A stretch of 41,862 nt of DNA from Acidobacteriota bacterium (GCA_021779695.1 JAJYAE010000004.1:1-41862); one strand, 5' to 3'; shown: positions 8,533-17,224, counted from the stretch's first letter. Program-made: numbers and translations. The notes: generated by a model from the sequence alone, not told the origin.

Positions 8533-11097
8533 TTATTCTTCACGAAGTACTTCAAGCGGTCGCAATCCAAGGATCCGAAAGCTGGCGATCCAGCCCGTCG
8601 CGGTTGCCAGAATCATTGTGCCTGTAACCGCAAAAAGTGCGGCCCCTGCATCAAAATGAAACTTCACATCCAATCTGTGCAACAGAATCTGTGTAAGAAG
8701 ATTTGCAAACACAACTCCGACCTCGCCTGCCAGGAGGCCTAACACACTGAACTCTAAGCTATAAGTGCCGACAATGCGCATACGGGTTGCGCCCAATGTC
8801 TTGAGTACGACTGCCTCTCTCATCCGTCGAAAGCGTGCACTCGCGATACTCGATGCAAGGATCATCAGTCCCGCAAGAATTGAAAAGCCTGCCAGAAAGC
8901 GCACCACGAAGGTAATCTGCTTGACCACACTCTCAATCCTATCCAGGATGTCCGCCAGATTCACCACAGTGACCGTGGGATATTGACTAAATAGAGAGCG
9001 CTCCATGTTTGGAATCGCATCGCTGTTCATATGGACTCCGCCGTACCAGGTTGCCATTGCGTCTTTGATTTGGCCCGAGGGCAGCAGAAAAGAAATGCGT
9101 GAGGCAAGGTGCTCACCATCTGGTCGAAAGAGAGCCGCTACGCGCAAGGTACGCACTCTTCCGGCCACATCGAGTTCAACCACTGATCCGACATTCAAAT
9201 GGAGTCGCTTCGCCACTCCATCGCTGATGGCAATTTCTGATCCATCATTGCGAGACCACCACGATCCAGAGGTCACTTTATCTCCCTCTGGCGCAGCATC
9301 CGCCCAACTAAGTTCGGCACTTTCTAACATGTGCCGCGGGAAATGCTGATCCTTCGACTGATCAAGAGTCTTGCCATTGAGCGTCACAAATCGACCCTGA
9401 ACAACTGGCATGAGACCCAGAGCATGCGTCACACCTTGCTGGTGCTGGAAAAAGGCACGAATTCCAGGAACCTCATCCGTCGAAATATCGATGAGGAAAA
9501 CATTCGGCAGTTTTGGCGAAGCGGTCTCTCGCAGATCGTGCAAGAGGGAGCTCTGCATCAGATAAACCGTAAGAATTAACATCACGCCCGTGCCGATGGA
9601 GGCCATGACAGCTGCAGATTGATTTCCGGGTCGATAAAGGTTGGCAAGTCCGTGGCGAAGTGTAGAGGGTATCTGAAGTCGGACACGATCCAGGACGATG
9701 CGGACGAACCTCAATAGCGTGGATGCCAGCAGAAGGAGCACGATCAGGGTAATCAGGAAGATCAACGCAAACCAGCCTCCCACAATCGCTGACTCCGATA
9801 GTGCCCAGGCAATTCCTCCAAGGGCAACAATTACCAAGCCGGATATTCCAAGCTGCATTCGACGCAACCACAACCGGGCAATCCAGGATCTCCAGCCAGC
9901 GGGAGTCTCTTCAACTAAGCGCCGCAAAACGAGTATCGGCCGCACCGCGCGGACATCAAGCAATGGAGGTAAACAAAACAGCAGGGTGGTCAGAAGGCCC
10001 GTACCAAGCCCTGCGGCCATTGAACGCCATGGAATGTACAGAATCGTCCGAACAGGGATCAGCTTCCCAAAGACCCCAGGCAAAATCAGCATTACGCCAA
10101 CTCCTGCCGCGACACCCAGCAATCCTCCGGCAAGACCAAGCCCCAAGGTCTGCACAAGGAAGATGCGGAGCAGGTCATCTGAACGCGCGCCAATGGCTTT
10201 CAGGATGGCGAGCATGTCCATTCTCTGTTCAAGATGGGCATGCATCGCCATCGCGACGCCAATCGCGCCAAGCACCATTGCGACCAGGCAGATCAGGCTC
10301 AAAATTGCTGTTGCATGCTCAAGGCCCTCATTGAGAGCGGGATTGCCCTCCTTGAAGTCTGTGACCTGAGCGTCAGGCAGTGCTGCTTCAACCTCTCGGC
10401 GAATCTGTGTCACATAAGCCCCAGGAGGAAGCTTCAACAGAAGCCGCCGACTGGCCCTGCTTCCTGGCGCGAGCAGTCCGGTAGTCATGAGTGAGTCACT
10501 TGAAATCATGACGCGTGGGCCCAACCCAGCGCCGGAACTCATGCGATCTGGCTCCTGCCGCAATACTGCTTTAATTGTGAAATCTTTACCGCCGAGCCGA
10601 AGCGTGTCGCCGACTGTCGCATTCATTCGAATGAGGAACTCATCTGAAACAATGACTGAGTTACCGCGCAGCGCTTCTTGCAGCGTCATTTGCGGTTCCA
10701 GCAGAACCTGGCCGTAGAAGGGATACACGCTTGGATCTACCGCCTTGAGCGAAACCAGAAGCGGGACGGGTTGCTTTGGAACAGAGCCCATCGAAACGGT
10801 CTCCGTAACCCATGTCATCCCACCTCCATGAAGGGATTCGATTATGTGATCCAGCTGCTTCAATTCGTCTGGCTTTGGAGCACGGAAAATTCGCGCCATC
10901 AAATCACCTGCCATGAGGGAGCGCGCTTCAGTCAAAAGAGTGCTTGTGAAACTCTGACTGAAGCCACGAACTCCCACTAACGCAGCGACGCCAACAGCAA
11001 CGGAAAACACTACAAATCCGAATTTTCCGGGAGCTGACTTAAGGTCCCTCCATGCGATAGCGGCCGCCCGATTCCAGCGCAACGCCTGTCTAGCCAT
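8533..11097 (-). CDS. FtsX-like ABC transporter permease (YbbP-like)
   Basis: An 854-residue permease with the YbbP layout: one N-terminal membrane helix (about 27-45), a periplasmic MacB-like domain, a central block of helices (about 265-460), a second periplasmic part, and a final set of three helices near the C-terminus ending RPLEVLREE. The two FtsX domains show the usual ...ILKAIGA... and ...VLKTLGATRMRI... signatures. It forms an inner-membrane ABC exporter with the upstream ATPase, whose stop codon lies inside its own start (overlap of 8 bases). In E. coli ybbA and ybbP sit divergently from tesA, exactly as here. The substrate is unknown, and lipid or lipoprotein-related cargo is a guess from the family. 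Confidence 0.9.
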   Translation of the reverse strand: MARQALRWNRAAAIAWRDLKSAPGKFGFVVFSVAVGVAALVGVRGFSQSFTSTLLTEARSLMAGDLMARIFRAPKPDELKQLDHIIESLHGGGMTWVTETVSMGSVPKQPVPLLVSLKAVDPSVYPFYGQVLLEPQMTLQEALRGNSVIVSDEFLIRMNATVGDTLRLGGKDFTIKAVLRQEPDRMSSGAGLGPRVMISSDSLMTTGLLAPGSRASRRLLLKLPPGAYVTQIRREVEAALPDAQVTDFKEGNPALNEGLEHATAILSLICLVAMVLGAIGVAMAMHAHLEQRMDMLAILKAIGARSDDLLRIFLVQTLGLGLAGGLLGVAAGVGVMLILPGVFGKLIPVRTILYIPWRSMAAGLGTGLLTTLLFCLPPLLDVRAVRPILVLRRLVEETPAGWRSWIARLWLRRMQLGISGLVIVALGGIAWALSESAIVGGWFALIFLITLIVLLLLASTLLRFVRIVLDRVRLQIPSTLRHGLANLYRPGNQSAAVMASIGTGVMLILTVYLMQSSLLHDLRETASPKLPNVFLIDISTDEVPGIRAFFQHQQGVTHALGLMPVVQGRFVTLNGKTLDQSKDQHFPRHMLESAELSWADAAPEGDKVTSGSWWSRNDGSEIAISDGVAKRLHLNVGSVVELDVAGRVRTLRVAALFRPDGEHLASRISFLLPSGQIKDAMATWYGGVHMNSDAIPNMERSLFSQYPTVTVVNLADILDRIESVVKQITFVVRFLAGFSILAGLMILASSIASARFRRMREAVVLKTLGATRMRIVGTYSLEFSVLGLLAGEVGVVFANLLTQILLHRLDVKFHFDAGAALFAVTGTMILATATGWIASFRILGLRPLEVLREE

Positions 11098-11809
11098 GCT
11101 TCTTCAACTCCTGCAAGGGTTCCAAAGTCTGCCCTTGTGCGACCAAGAGGTCCTCGACAATGCTTCCATCCCGGAGCACGATCTTACGGTCAGCACGACT
11201 TGCGACCTCGGGATCGTGAGTAACCAGGACCAGAGTTGTGCGGGTTTCGCGGTTCCGTTTGAGCAGAAGATCGAGAACCGTCCGTCCATTCGAAGAGTCA
11301 AGATTGCCGGTTGGCTCATCAGCCATGACAATCGGGGGCTCCACAACGAAGGCTCGTGCGAGTGCGACACGTTGTTGCTCTCCACCAGAGAGTTGCACTG
11401 GATAGTGATGCATACGGTGTTCAAGACCAACATCACGCAGCAATTCCTTCGCTTTGTTCACACCACTACCATCCTGATTCAATTCGAATGGAAGTAAAAC
11501 ATTTTCTAATGCCGTCAAGGTCGGAATGAGCTGGTACGACTGAAAGACGAAGCCAATCTTGTGGCCGCGAACCGCGGCCAGTTCCGTCTCCTTCAGGTTG
11601 TGGATCGGTGTTCCATCCAGCCAGATTTCACCGTTACTCGGCGTATCAAGCCCCGCCAACAGTCCTAACAGCGTACTCTTACCGCTGCCGCTCGCGCCGA
11701 CGATCGCCACAAACTGGCCAGAAGGAACACTGAAGGTGATCCCCTTTAAAATCTCCACGCGTTGCGCCCCGTTTTGAATCCATCTTTGCAGGTTGCGGAC
11801 TTCGATCAA
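11090..11809 (-). CDS. ABC transporter ATPase (YbbA/LolD-like)
   Basis: A 239-residue nucleotide-binding protein. Visible motifs are Walker A GASGSGKST (38-46), Q-loop Q90, signature LSGGEQQ (140-146), Walker B ending in DE at 164-165 and switch H198. The family is MacB/LolD/YbbA, which partners FtsX-type permeases. The start is TTG at 11807-11809, supported by AAGGAG seven bases upstream. No ATG is available close by. The gene overlaps the permease gene by 8 bases, so the two are surely co-translated. It diverges from the TesA-like esterase with only 62 bases between the starts. Confidence 0.92.
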   Translation of the reverse strand: MIEVRNLQRWIQNGAQRVEILKGITFSVPSGQFVAIVGASGSGKSTLLGLLAGLDTPSNGEIWLDGTPIHNLKETELAAVRGHKIGFVFQSYQLIPTLTALENVLLPFELNQDGSGVNKAKELLRDVGLEHRMHHYPVQLSGGEQQRVALARAFVVEPPIVMADEPTGNLDSSNGRTVLDLLLKRNRETRTTLVLVTHDPEVASRADRKIVLRDGSIVEDLLVAQGQTLEPLQELKKHG

Positions 11810-11871
11810 TCAAAGCTCCTTGCACAGCTCATTTTTCTTTCAACTGATATAGTCAGCATTACACTATTCCT

Positions 11872-12492
11872 GTGGACGTTCGTCGCACTCTTCTCGTTTC
11901 AATCTGCCTCCTCCTCCCATCCGTCGCCACCGCGGAGAGGCCGCACCCTGTCGTCGTTTGCTATGGTGACAGCATAACGGCCGGCTACGGACTGTCTTCC
12001 GACCAGGCCTACCCCGCAGCGCTTCAGCGTGACCTTATCCGGCTCGGATTTCACGATCGAGTCGTAAATCTGGGTGCGAGCGGGGCTACAACCAAAGATG
12101 CCGTCGACGGTCTGCATAGCGTTCTTGCTCTTCACCCGGCCGTTGTCATCGTGGAGTTTGGCGGAAATGACGGCCTGCGCGGTCTGCCGCTCAATCAGAC
12201 GCAAAAGAACCTTGAGATCGTCCTTGATTCTCTCGCTTCCGCGCATATTCGCGTGCTGCTGGCCGGAATCACGCTACCGCCGAATTACGGAGCAGATTAC
12301 ATTGCACAGTTCAACAAGGTTTATCGCGATCTGGCACTTCACCATCGGGTCGCCTTTGTGCCAATGATCTACAAGGACGTGATCCGCCAGTCAGGCACGA
12401 TTCAGGATGACGGCATCCACCCCACCGCGAAAGGCTCTGAGATCCTCGCGCGAACTCTTCTGCGTGCGCTGAAGCCACTCCTGAGCGATTGA
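11872..12492 (+). CDS. tesA: TesA-like SGNH hydrolase (arylesterase/lysophospholipase)
   Basis: A 206-residue exported esterase. A signal peptide is present (VRRTLLVSICLLLPSVATA). Block I GDSIT carries the nucleophile serine, block II is NLGASGAT, block III is GGND, and block V DGIHPT gives the catalytic Asp and His, so the full SGNH set is intact. E. coli TesA is a periplasmic thioesterase I/protease I/lysophospholipase L1 of similar size. The start is GTG with no Shine-Dalgarno box. A CACTAT -10-like hexamer ends only four bases before it, so the message may be leaderless. It lies divergent from ybbA/ybbP and convergent with truB, 17 bases apart. Confidence 0.9.
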   Translation: MDVRRTLLVSICLLLPSVATAERPHPVVVCYGDSITAGYGLSSDQAYPAALQRDLIRLGFHDRVVNLGASGATTKDAVDGLHSVLALHPAVVIVEFGGNDGLRGLPLNQTQKNLEIVLDSLASAHIRVLLAGITLPPNYGADYIAQFNKVYRDLALHHRVAFVPMIYKDVIRQSGTIQDDGIHPTAKGSEILARTLLRALKPLLSD

Positions 12493-12509
12493 AAGACTCA
12501 TCCTTCTCA

Positions 12510-13388
12510 CTACTGCATTACGACCACCGGCTGGAAGAGAGTTCCTGCAACACGCTTGACTATACCCGCAAGTTCACTTTGCCCTGCAAACACCTTCACA
12601 AGCGGCGCCCCAGAAAACTCTGCAAGATTCGCCTGCAATCCGTTTCTCAAGCGACCCAGCGTATGCTCGTCAGCCGTCACGGAAGGCATCTCTCGAAGAA
12701 AGCTTCTCGGATGCACGCAAAGTGCGTCCAGCCCGCCGGAAAAGCTGGAGGCATTTGAAATCTCTGCAAGGGTGTGCGCATCATGCAGGGAGAACGCTCC
12801 CGCCCGGGTCCGGCGCAAACTCGTCAGATGTGCGCCGCAGTCCAGTAACTGCCCCAGATCGTGGGCAATGGAGCGCACATAGGCGCCTGCGCTCACCGTC
12901 ATTGAGAACGTCGCCTCATTGTGATCTAACGCCTCAATTTCAAATGCAGATACACAGACTTCAACCACCTTCAGTTCCAGGGGCTTTCCGCTTCTCGCCA
13001 TCTTGTATGCAGGCACGCCATTGATCTTCTTCGCAGAGTAAGCGGGCGGTCGCTGCAGGATTCGTCCTTTGAACCGTTCCGATGCGCTCCGCACCAAGTC
13101 CAGAGTGAGCGAGGGATCTGACTTCTCCCCAATCGGATCACCTTCGAAATCGTAGGTATCCGTCGCGAATCCAAAACGAATGGTTCCGGAATAGCTCTTT
13201 TGCGCAGTCGAAAAGTATTGCGCTAGGCGTGTGAATTTGCCGAGCAAAAGGGGCAGTACACCGGTCGCCATGGGGTCGAGAGTCCCGAGATGACCAATGC
13301 TCTTTTCCCCTGAAATTCTGCGCAGCCTGGCGACAACGTCATGACTTGTCATGCCGCCCGGTTTGTCGATCACAAGTAGTCCGTTCAC
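12510..13388 (-). CDS. truB: tRNA pseudouridine(55) synthase TruB
   Basis: A 292-residue enzyme that makes pseudouridine 55 in the T arm of tRNAs. The N-terminus reads MNGLLVIDKPGGMTSHDVV and the catalytic aspartate is D38 in GTLDPMATG. A later RPPAYSAKK motif and the YVRS segment are also typical, and the C-terminal part resembles a PUA-like extension. The start is GTG without a clear ribosome binding site. A GATAAA box lies eight bases before it. It follows folE by 30 bases on the same strand and may be co-transcribed with the pterin genes, although the functions are unrelated. Confidence 0.95.
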   Translation of the reverse strand: MNGLLVIDKPGGMTSHDVVARLRRISGEKSIGHLGTLDPMATGVLPLLLGKFTRLAQYFSTAQKSYSGTIRFGFATDTYDFEGDPIGEKSDPSLTLDLVRSASERFKGRILQRPPAYSAKKINGVPAYKMARSGKPLELKVVEVCVSAFEIEALDHNEATFSMTVSAGAYVRSIAHDLGQLLDCGAHLTSLRRTRAGAFSLHDAHTLAEISNASSFSGGLDALCVHPRSFLREMPSVTADEHTLGRLRNGLQANLAEFSGAPLVKVFAGQSELAGIVKRVAGTLFQPVVVMQ

Positions 13389-13418
13389 TCGATTACTTTA
13401 TCTGACTCGCTCGTGACC

Positions 13419-14048
13419 TCACAGGCCATTCCCCGAATGTCGTACCAGCGAAAGAAACTCCGTCCTTGTTTCCTTCTGGCGAAAGCAACCCACCATCGCA
13501 GAGGTCACCGTGGAAGAATGCTGCTTTTCGATGCCTCGCATCATCATGCAGAGATGCCTTGCTTCAATCACAACACCCACGCCCTGCGGCTCGATCGCTT
13601 CCTGAATGGCGTCTGCAATCTGACGCGTGAGTCGCTCCTGCACTTGAAGGCGACGTGCAAACACTTCAACCAGCCTCGGGATTTTGCTCAAACCGATTAC
13701 CTTGCCATTGGGGATATATGCGACGTGTGCTTTGCCAAAGAAAGGCAGCATGTGATGTTCGCAAAGGGAGAACATCTCAATGTCCTTCACAATCACCATC
13801 TCGTCATAGTCCACGTCAAAAAGGGCGCCGCGCAAAATCTTGGTGGGGTTCTCATCATAGCCTTTGGTCAAAAACGCCATGGCCTTCTCAACCCTGCCCG
13901 GCGTCGCAAGCAAACCCTCGCGGTTCGGGTCTTCGCCCAATCGGCCCAGTAACTCGCGGTACATCTCCTCCGTACTGAATTCTGTCAGTCCGTCTGCGAC
14001 TCCGGCCGCTCTCCGTACTGCCTTGCTTACAGCTATCGGTTGCGACAT
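13419..14048 (-). CDS. folE: GTP cyclohydrolase I (FolE)
   Basis: A 209-residue FolE1 that converts GTP to 7,8-dihydroneopterin triphosphate, the first step to folate, tetrahydrobiopterin and queuosine-type deazapurines. Zinc ligands are visible as C96 and H99 in [10 protein letters not shown] and C167 in [10 protein letters not shown], with QHSSTVTSA near the end. The start ATG has a GGAGG box seven bases upstream. The gene sits directly downstream of two PTPS-type genes on the same strand, which act on its product, so a small pterin operon is likely. Confidence 0.96.
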   Translation of the reverse strand: MSQPIAVSKAVRRAAGVADGLTEFSTEEMYRELLGRLGEDPNREGLLATPGRVEKAMAFLTKGYDENPTKILRGALFDVDYDEMVIVKDIEMFSLCEHHMLPFFGKAHVAYIPNGKVIGLSKIPRLVEVFARRLQVQERLTRQIADAIQEAIEPQGVGVVIEARHLCMMMRGIEKQHSSTVTSAMVGCFRQKETRTEFLSLVRHSGNGL

Positions 14049-14117
14049 GGTTCATCCTCCCGCCTTGGGAATTTTGGCGACTTCACGCGATTTCTCGGAC
14101 CTGCAAGCCGTGCGCAG

Positions 14118-14534
14118 TCAGGCTTCACTCGGATTTGCGCACTCAAAAAAGTTATTCTCAGTCTCCTCGATGCGAACGACCTCGAGCCTTCCAGATGGAA
14201 CAGCGTTCACAAGTAAGTTGAAGACTGCCTTACAAAGATTCTCAGTCGTTGGCACTTGATTCACAAAAAGCGCATCCGCATTGAGATTTGCATGGTCAAA
14301 GCGATTCAGAACCAGCGAACGGACAACCTTATCAAGTGCAGCCATGTCCACCACCATCCCAGTCTCCGGCACGACCTCTCCACGCACCAGAACTTCCAAC
14401 ACATAGTTATGACCGTGGCCGAATGGATTGTTGCACTTGCCATAGGCTCTACGATTCTCTTCAGCAGACAGCCCGTCCGAGTGGAGTCTGTGACTCGCGC
14501 TCAGCATGTATCTGCGGCCGAAATACGCCCTCAT
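14118..14534 (-). CDS. 6-pyruvoyltetrahydropterin synthase-type protein, paralog 1
   Basis: A 138-residue member of the PTPS/QueD family. Zinc ligands are H15 (SASH), H40 and H42, and the catalytic cysteine is C34 within CNNPFGHGHNY. The spacing of five residues between the Cys and the HGH motif matches the animal PTPS form, whereas E. coli QueD has three. The DHANLN motif gives the catalytic Asp-His, and ETENNFF near the end carries the family glutamate. The start overlaps the stop of the neighbouring paralog (ATGA). The expected reaction is 7,8-dihydroneopterin triphosphate to 6-pyruvoyltetrahydropterin, but a QueD-like or folate-bypass role cannot be excluded. Confidence 0.88.
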   Translation of the reverse strand: MRAYFGRRYMLSASHRLHSDGLSAEENRRAYGKCNNPFGHGHNYVLEVLVRGEVVPETGMVVDMAALDKVVRSLVLNRFDHANLNADALFVNQVPTTENLCKAVFNLLVNAVPSGRLEVVRIEETENNFFECANPSEA

Positions 14535-14950
14535 GCTTCGCCCCGGTATTCTGCAAAGATCTCTGGCGTTTCATAAATGCGTACTCGACTCAGCTTTGCA
14601 GCGCCCACTCGGCTCAAAACGGGTGCCAGACGACGCCAAGCCACGATCGCAATGTTCTCCGTGGTCGGAATTATCCGGGCAAACTCGGGCACCTCCAGAT
14701 TCAAGTGGCGATGGTCCATCACATCAACAACTTCCTTCTCCATCACGTCCTTGAGCCATTTCAAGTCCACAACAAAGCCAGTCACTGGATCGGGCTCGCC
14801 CAGAACCGTGACCTCAATTGTGTAGTTGTGACCATGACCGTTTCGATTGGCACAGCGCCCGAACACTTGCGCGTTCTTCTCCGCTGTCCACTGCTCATTC
14901 CAGTAGAAATGAGAAGCAGAAAAGGTCGCCCTGCGCGTTAGCTCAATCAT
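14531..14950 (-). CDS. 6-pyruvoyltetrahydropterin synthase-type protein, paralog 2
   Basis: A 139-residue PTPS-family protein, clearly diverged from its neighbour. Zinc ligands are H14 (SASH), H39 and H41, with catalytic C33 in CANRNGHGHNY, again with the animal-type spacing. DHRHLN and YETPEIF provide the remaining catalytic residues. The ATG start has a GAGGAT box seven bases upstream. The gene opens the run paralog 2, paralog 1, folE, truB. Two intact paralogs side by side suggest either a hetero-oligomer or two different uses of the FolE product. Confidence 0.88.
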   Translation of the reverse strand: MIELTRRATFSASHFYWNEQWTAEKNAQVFGRCANRNGHGHNYTIEVTVLGEPDPVTGFVVDLKWLKDVMEKEVVDVMDHRHLNLEVPEFARIIPTTENIAIVAWRRLAPVLSRVGAAKLSRVRIYETPEIFAEYRGEA

Positions 14951-15056
14951 GCAAGATCCTCATAGCAAAGATGCTCGGCCTGGAGATTCGGCGCATCAAA
15001 ACTCCTGGGCTTTCATGCCGCCAAATAAAGGTGCGTGTCTTTCCATTCTTCCCTGA

Positions 15057-16247
15057 TCAACTCGCTCCATAGCTTCTTCCTTTCCAGCTTACCCTCTTCA
15101 GAATCCGATGCTGAAACCAGCTGTTGTACAGGAGAACAACGAAGAGCGGCAGGCCAAGGGGGGCGATTGCACAATCGATAAATCCAAAATTTGACTTTGC
15201 AATCCGTGCGTAGATTCGAAAGACATTACGCGCCCAGATCAATAGCAGAGCCCACCCCACCCCAATCCATTGCAGGCTCCTCGGCCCAAATTGCCCGTTC
15301 CAGAGCTCAACGGCCAGGATCGGCAACGCAAACAATAGAACGAAGTCCAGGGCGCGCCAGAGTGCCAGAGCAAATGAGTTGTTAAAGAGCAGGGCCAGAT
15401 TCTTCGTCCATCCTTCCACCATGGCTGCGGTCGTACGGTACATGTGCGTGGCAACGGCATCGGGTGCGTAGCGGAATTGCAGACCCACCCTGCGCCGTTT
15501 CGCAAGGAAAGCGAACTCTACGTCCTCCAGAACACGGTCTGCCACAGCGGCGTGCCCGCCTAGCCTGCGATAGGCCTCGCGCTCCACCAGGAGAAACTGA
15601 CCGTTTGCCGCCGCAACTCGCTGGCTTGGATCCGACACCTTAGCCGGCGGATAAGCAAGCGCGAGTTCACAAAACACCAAGGGCATTACAGCTCTCTGCC
15701 AGAATCCCGTCGCGATTTGCCGCGGTGAGTAACTCAGCATACCCACTTTGTGCCGGGAGGCTTCGTGAATGGCTCGCTGTAGGTCTCCCGGTTCGTGAAT
15801 CGTGTCCGCATCGGTAAAAAGGAGCCAACGTCCACGCGCCTTGCGAGCCGCAGTCCAGACTGCATTCGACTTGCCAGTCCACCCCTTCTGCAGCCGATCG
15901 GCTTCCATGCACGTAACTCCGGCGAAGCCCCGTGCAATCTCGGCAGTCCGGTCGCTCGAGTGATCGTCCACAACAACCAATTCCCAGTCGCGCCCCAACT
16001 TGAAAGCATCATCCGACTGCGCGACCAGCGTCTTCAAGCAGGCGCCAAGAGATGCTTCCTCGTTTCTTGCAGGGATAATGACTGTCAATTCAATCAGATC
16101 CGCAGGCTCAGGCTGATCGAATACTCTTCCCGCCAGGGAAGGAGTCGCCAGGGGCTCATCCGAGGCCCCGCTGAGCCCAAGGACGGGCTTCCAATTGAGA
16201 ACTTTTTCACCCGCTTGCTCGCCAGATCTTTCCTCCGATTTACTCAC
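15057..16247 (-). CDS. Family 2 glycosyltransferase with C-terminal membrane helices
   Basis: A 396-residue GT-A glycosyltransferase. After a 50-residue unstructured head come ELTVIIPARNEEASL, the VVVDDHSSD motif (D94-D95), the metal-binding DAD triplet at 146-148 and LEDVEFA. Three to four hydrophobic helices follow in the last 110 residues. This layout resembles hopene-associated HpnB and other membrane-anchored GT2 enzymes, so a polyisoprenoid or lipid acceptor is plausible but not shown. The start is GTG with GAGGGGAAG upstream. It diverges from the TlpA-like gene, with the starts only 49 bases apart, and runs toward the pterin genes 106 bases away. Confidence 0.85.
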   Translation of the reverse strand: MSKSEERSGEQAGEKVLNWKPVLGLSGASDEPLATPSLAGRVFDQPEPADLIELTVIIPARNEEASLGACLKTLVAQSDDAFKLGRDWELVVVDDHSSDRTAEIARGFAGVTCMEADRLQKGWTGKSNAVWTAARKARGRWLLFTDADTIHEPGDLQRAIHEASRHKVGMLSYSPRQIATGFWQRAVMPLVFCELALAYPPAKVSDPSQRVAAANGQFLLVEREAYRRLGGHAAVADRVLEDVEFAFLAKRRRVGLQFRYAPDAVATHMYRTTAAMVEGWTKNLALLFNNSFALALWRALDFVLLFALPILAVELWNGQFGPRSLQWIGVGWALLLIWARNVFRIYARIAKSNFGFIDCAIAPLGLPLFVVLLYNSWFQHRILKRVSWKGRSYGAS

Positions 16248-16284
16248 AATTGCTTCCCCTCGTGCCCTTTGCTCTGCATTTTCG

Positions 16285-16303
16285 TATTATAGGGAGGTGC
16301 GGC
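16285..16303 (+). promoter_or_regulatory. TATTAT -10-like box directly before a GTG start
   Basis: TATTAT at 16285-16290 ends six bases before the GTG codon at 16297, which is where transcription should begin. AGGGAG lies between them but overlaps the start region too closely to act as a Shine-Dalgarno box. A leaderless message is the simplest reading. No good -35 box was found. Confidence 0.35.
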
Positions 16304-16788
16304 TTTTAGACTGCTTTGCTCTTCTCGCTGTTGGATCCGCTGCCTTGCTTGCTGGATGCAATCGCGGTTCCCATCCTGCCCAGACGGGGCTTGTGGCGCC
16401 AGACTTCACTGTTTCTGACGGCAATACAACCGTCCATCTGCGCAGTTATCGCGGTAAGGTGGTACTGCTCAACTTCTGGGCTACCTGGTGCCCCCCGTGT
16501 ATTGAAGAGATGCCTTCGCTCCTTCAACTCCACCACCAGGATCCGAACATCGTCATCCTCGCCGTCAGCATTGATGAGGATCCAGGCGCCTACGCCAAAT
16601 TCCTGAAGGCCCACCACGTAGACCTCATTACGGTGCGCGATCCGAGCCAATCCGCTGCAAACCTTTTTCACACCGACATGTGGCCCGAAACGTATGTCAT
16701 AGACCGCAAAGGCGTCATCCGGCGTAAGTTTATTGGCGCGCAGGATTGGACAAACCCAGAGATCATTCATTACCTGAACAACCTCTAG
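16297..16788 (+). CDS. TlpA/ResA-like thioredoxin-fold lipoprotein
   Basis: About 163 residues from the GTG at 16297. A short lipoprotein signal ends in LLAGC (lipid cysteine about residue 21). A TlpA-type domain follows, with APDFTVSDG, VVLLNFWATWCPPC (redox cysteines 65 and 68) and PETYVIDRKG containing the cis-proline region. Such proteins reduce or shuffle disulfides in the periplasm, for example for cytochrome c maturation. A cytochrome c gene lies 1.5 kb downstream. The frame is open back to 16195, but that part overlaps the divergent glycosyltransferase and shows no signal peptide of its own. Therefore I chose the internal GTG. Confidence 0.85.
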   Translation: MRLLDCFALLAVGSAALLAGCNRGSHPAQTGLVAPDFTVSDGNTTVHLRSYRGKVVLLNFWATWCPPCIEEMPSLLQLHHQDPNIVILAVSIDEDPGAYAKFLKAHHVDLITVRDPSQSAANLFHTDMWPETYVIDRKGVIRRKFIGAQDWTNPEIIHYLNNL

Positions 16789-16797
16789 GCGCCTTGG

Positions 16798-16810
16798 TAT
16801 GATGACATTA
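16798..16810 (+). promoter_or_regulatory. Extended -10-like element before the 87-aa gene
   Basis: TGGTATGAT (hexamer TATGAT at 16798-16803, with TG one base upstream of the hexamer) ends six bases before the ATG at 16810. No Shine-Dalgarno sequence fits between, which suggests a leaderless transcript. Confidence 0.35.
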
Positions 16811-17073
16811 TGACAACCGTCGAGATCCTTTTCCGGTATGCCGCCCAGCCAAATGAGGCAGCCTCACTCGCGCTCGGAAACGTGCGAGATGTTTACGGCA
16901 TTCGGCGTCTCCATTTTGACCGCGATGCGCAGACGTTACTCGTGGAATACGACGCGACGCGCTTGAACGCCGCAACGGTCACAAATCTGGTGCGTCGCAC
17001 TGGTCTTCAAATCGCTGAAGAAATCCCACTCATACCGCCGTTGCCGGCGCTGGAAGCACCTGCAACGGCCTGA
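16810..17073 (+). CDS. Small ferredoxin-fold/HMA-like protein (87 aa)
   Basis: An 87-residue protein of pattern beta-alpha-beta-beta-alpha-beta: TVEILFRY, then NEAASLALGNVRDVYGI, then RRLHFDRDAQTLLVEY, then NAATVTNLVRRTG. This matches the fold of heavy-metal-associated (HMA) domains and short Acidobacteria hypotheticals. The metal-binding CxxC of true HMA domains is absent, so metal binding is not supported. It follows the TlpA-like gene by 21 bases and precedes tRNA-Arg. Function unknown. Confidence 0.7.
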   Translation: MTTVEILFRYAAQPNEAASLALGNVRDVYGIRRLHFDRDAQTLLVEYDATRLNAATVTNLVRRTGLQIAEEIPLIPPLPALEAPATA

Positions 17074-17084
17074 TCTCGCGATGA

Positions 17085-17113
17085 TTGCGCGTGCGCATAA
17101 TCCCTGATACTCT
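17085..17113 (+). promoter_or_regulatory. Likely promoter of tRNA-Arg
   Basis: TTGCGC at 17085-17090 and TACTCT at 17108-17113 are separated by exactly 17 bases, and the tRNA starts 34 bases further on. This is a reasonable sigma-70 match. Confidence 0.45.
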
Positions 17114-17147
17114 AACAGTGGTTCCAGTTCTTTTGGCCCCACCACAA

Positions 17148-17224
17148 GCGCCCGTAGCTCAGCTGGATAGAGCGACTGACTACGAATCAGTAGGCCGGAG
17201 GTTCGAATCCTTCCGGGCGCACCA
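17148..17224 (+). tRNA. tRNA-Arg (anticodon ACG)
   Basis: Acceptor GCGCCCG (17148-17154) pairs with CGGGCGC (17214-17220), followed by A73 and an encoded CCA. The anticodon stem ACTGA/TCAGT closes the loop CTACGAA with anticodon ACG, read as inosine-CG for CGU/CGC/CGA codons. The T loop is TTCGAAT. Length with CCA is 77 bases. A nuclease-like gene begins to be read from the opposite direction 28 bases downstream. Confidence 0.96.

Noticed and set aside
9698..10369. 223-residue open frame antisense to the YbbP-like permease
   Set aside because: It is a shadow of the high-GC permease gene. The composition is Arg/Pro/Ser-rich with no fold signature.
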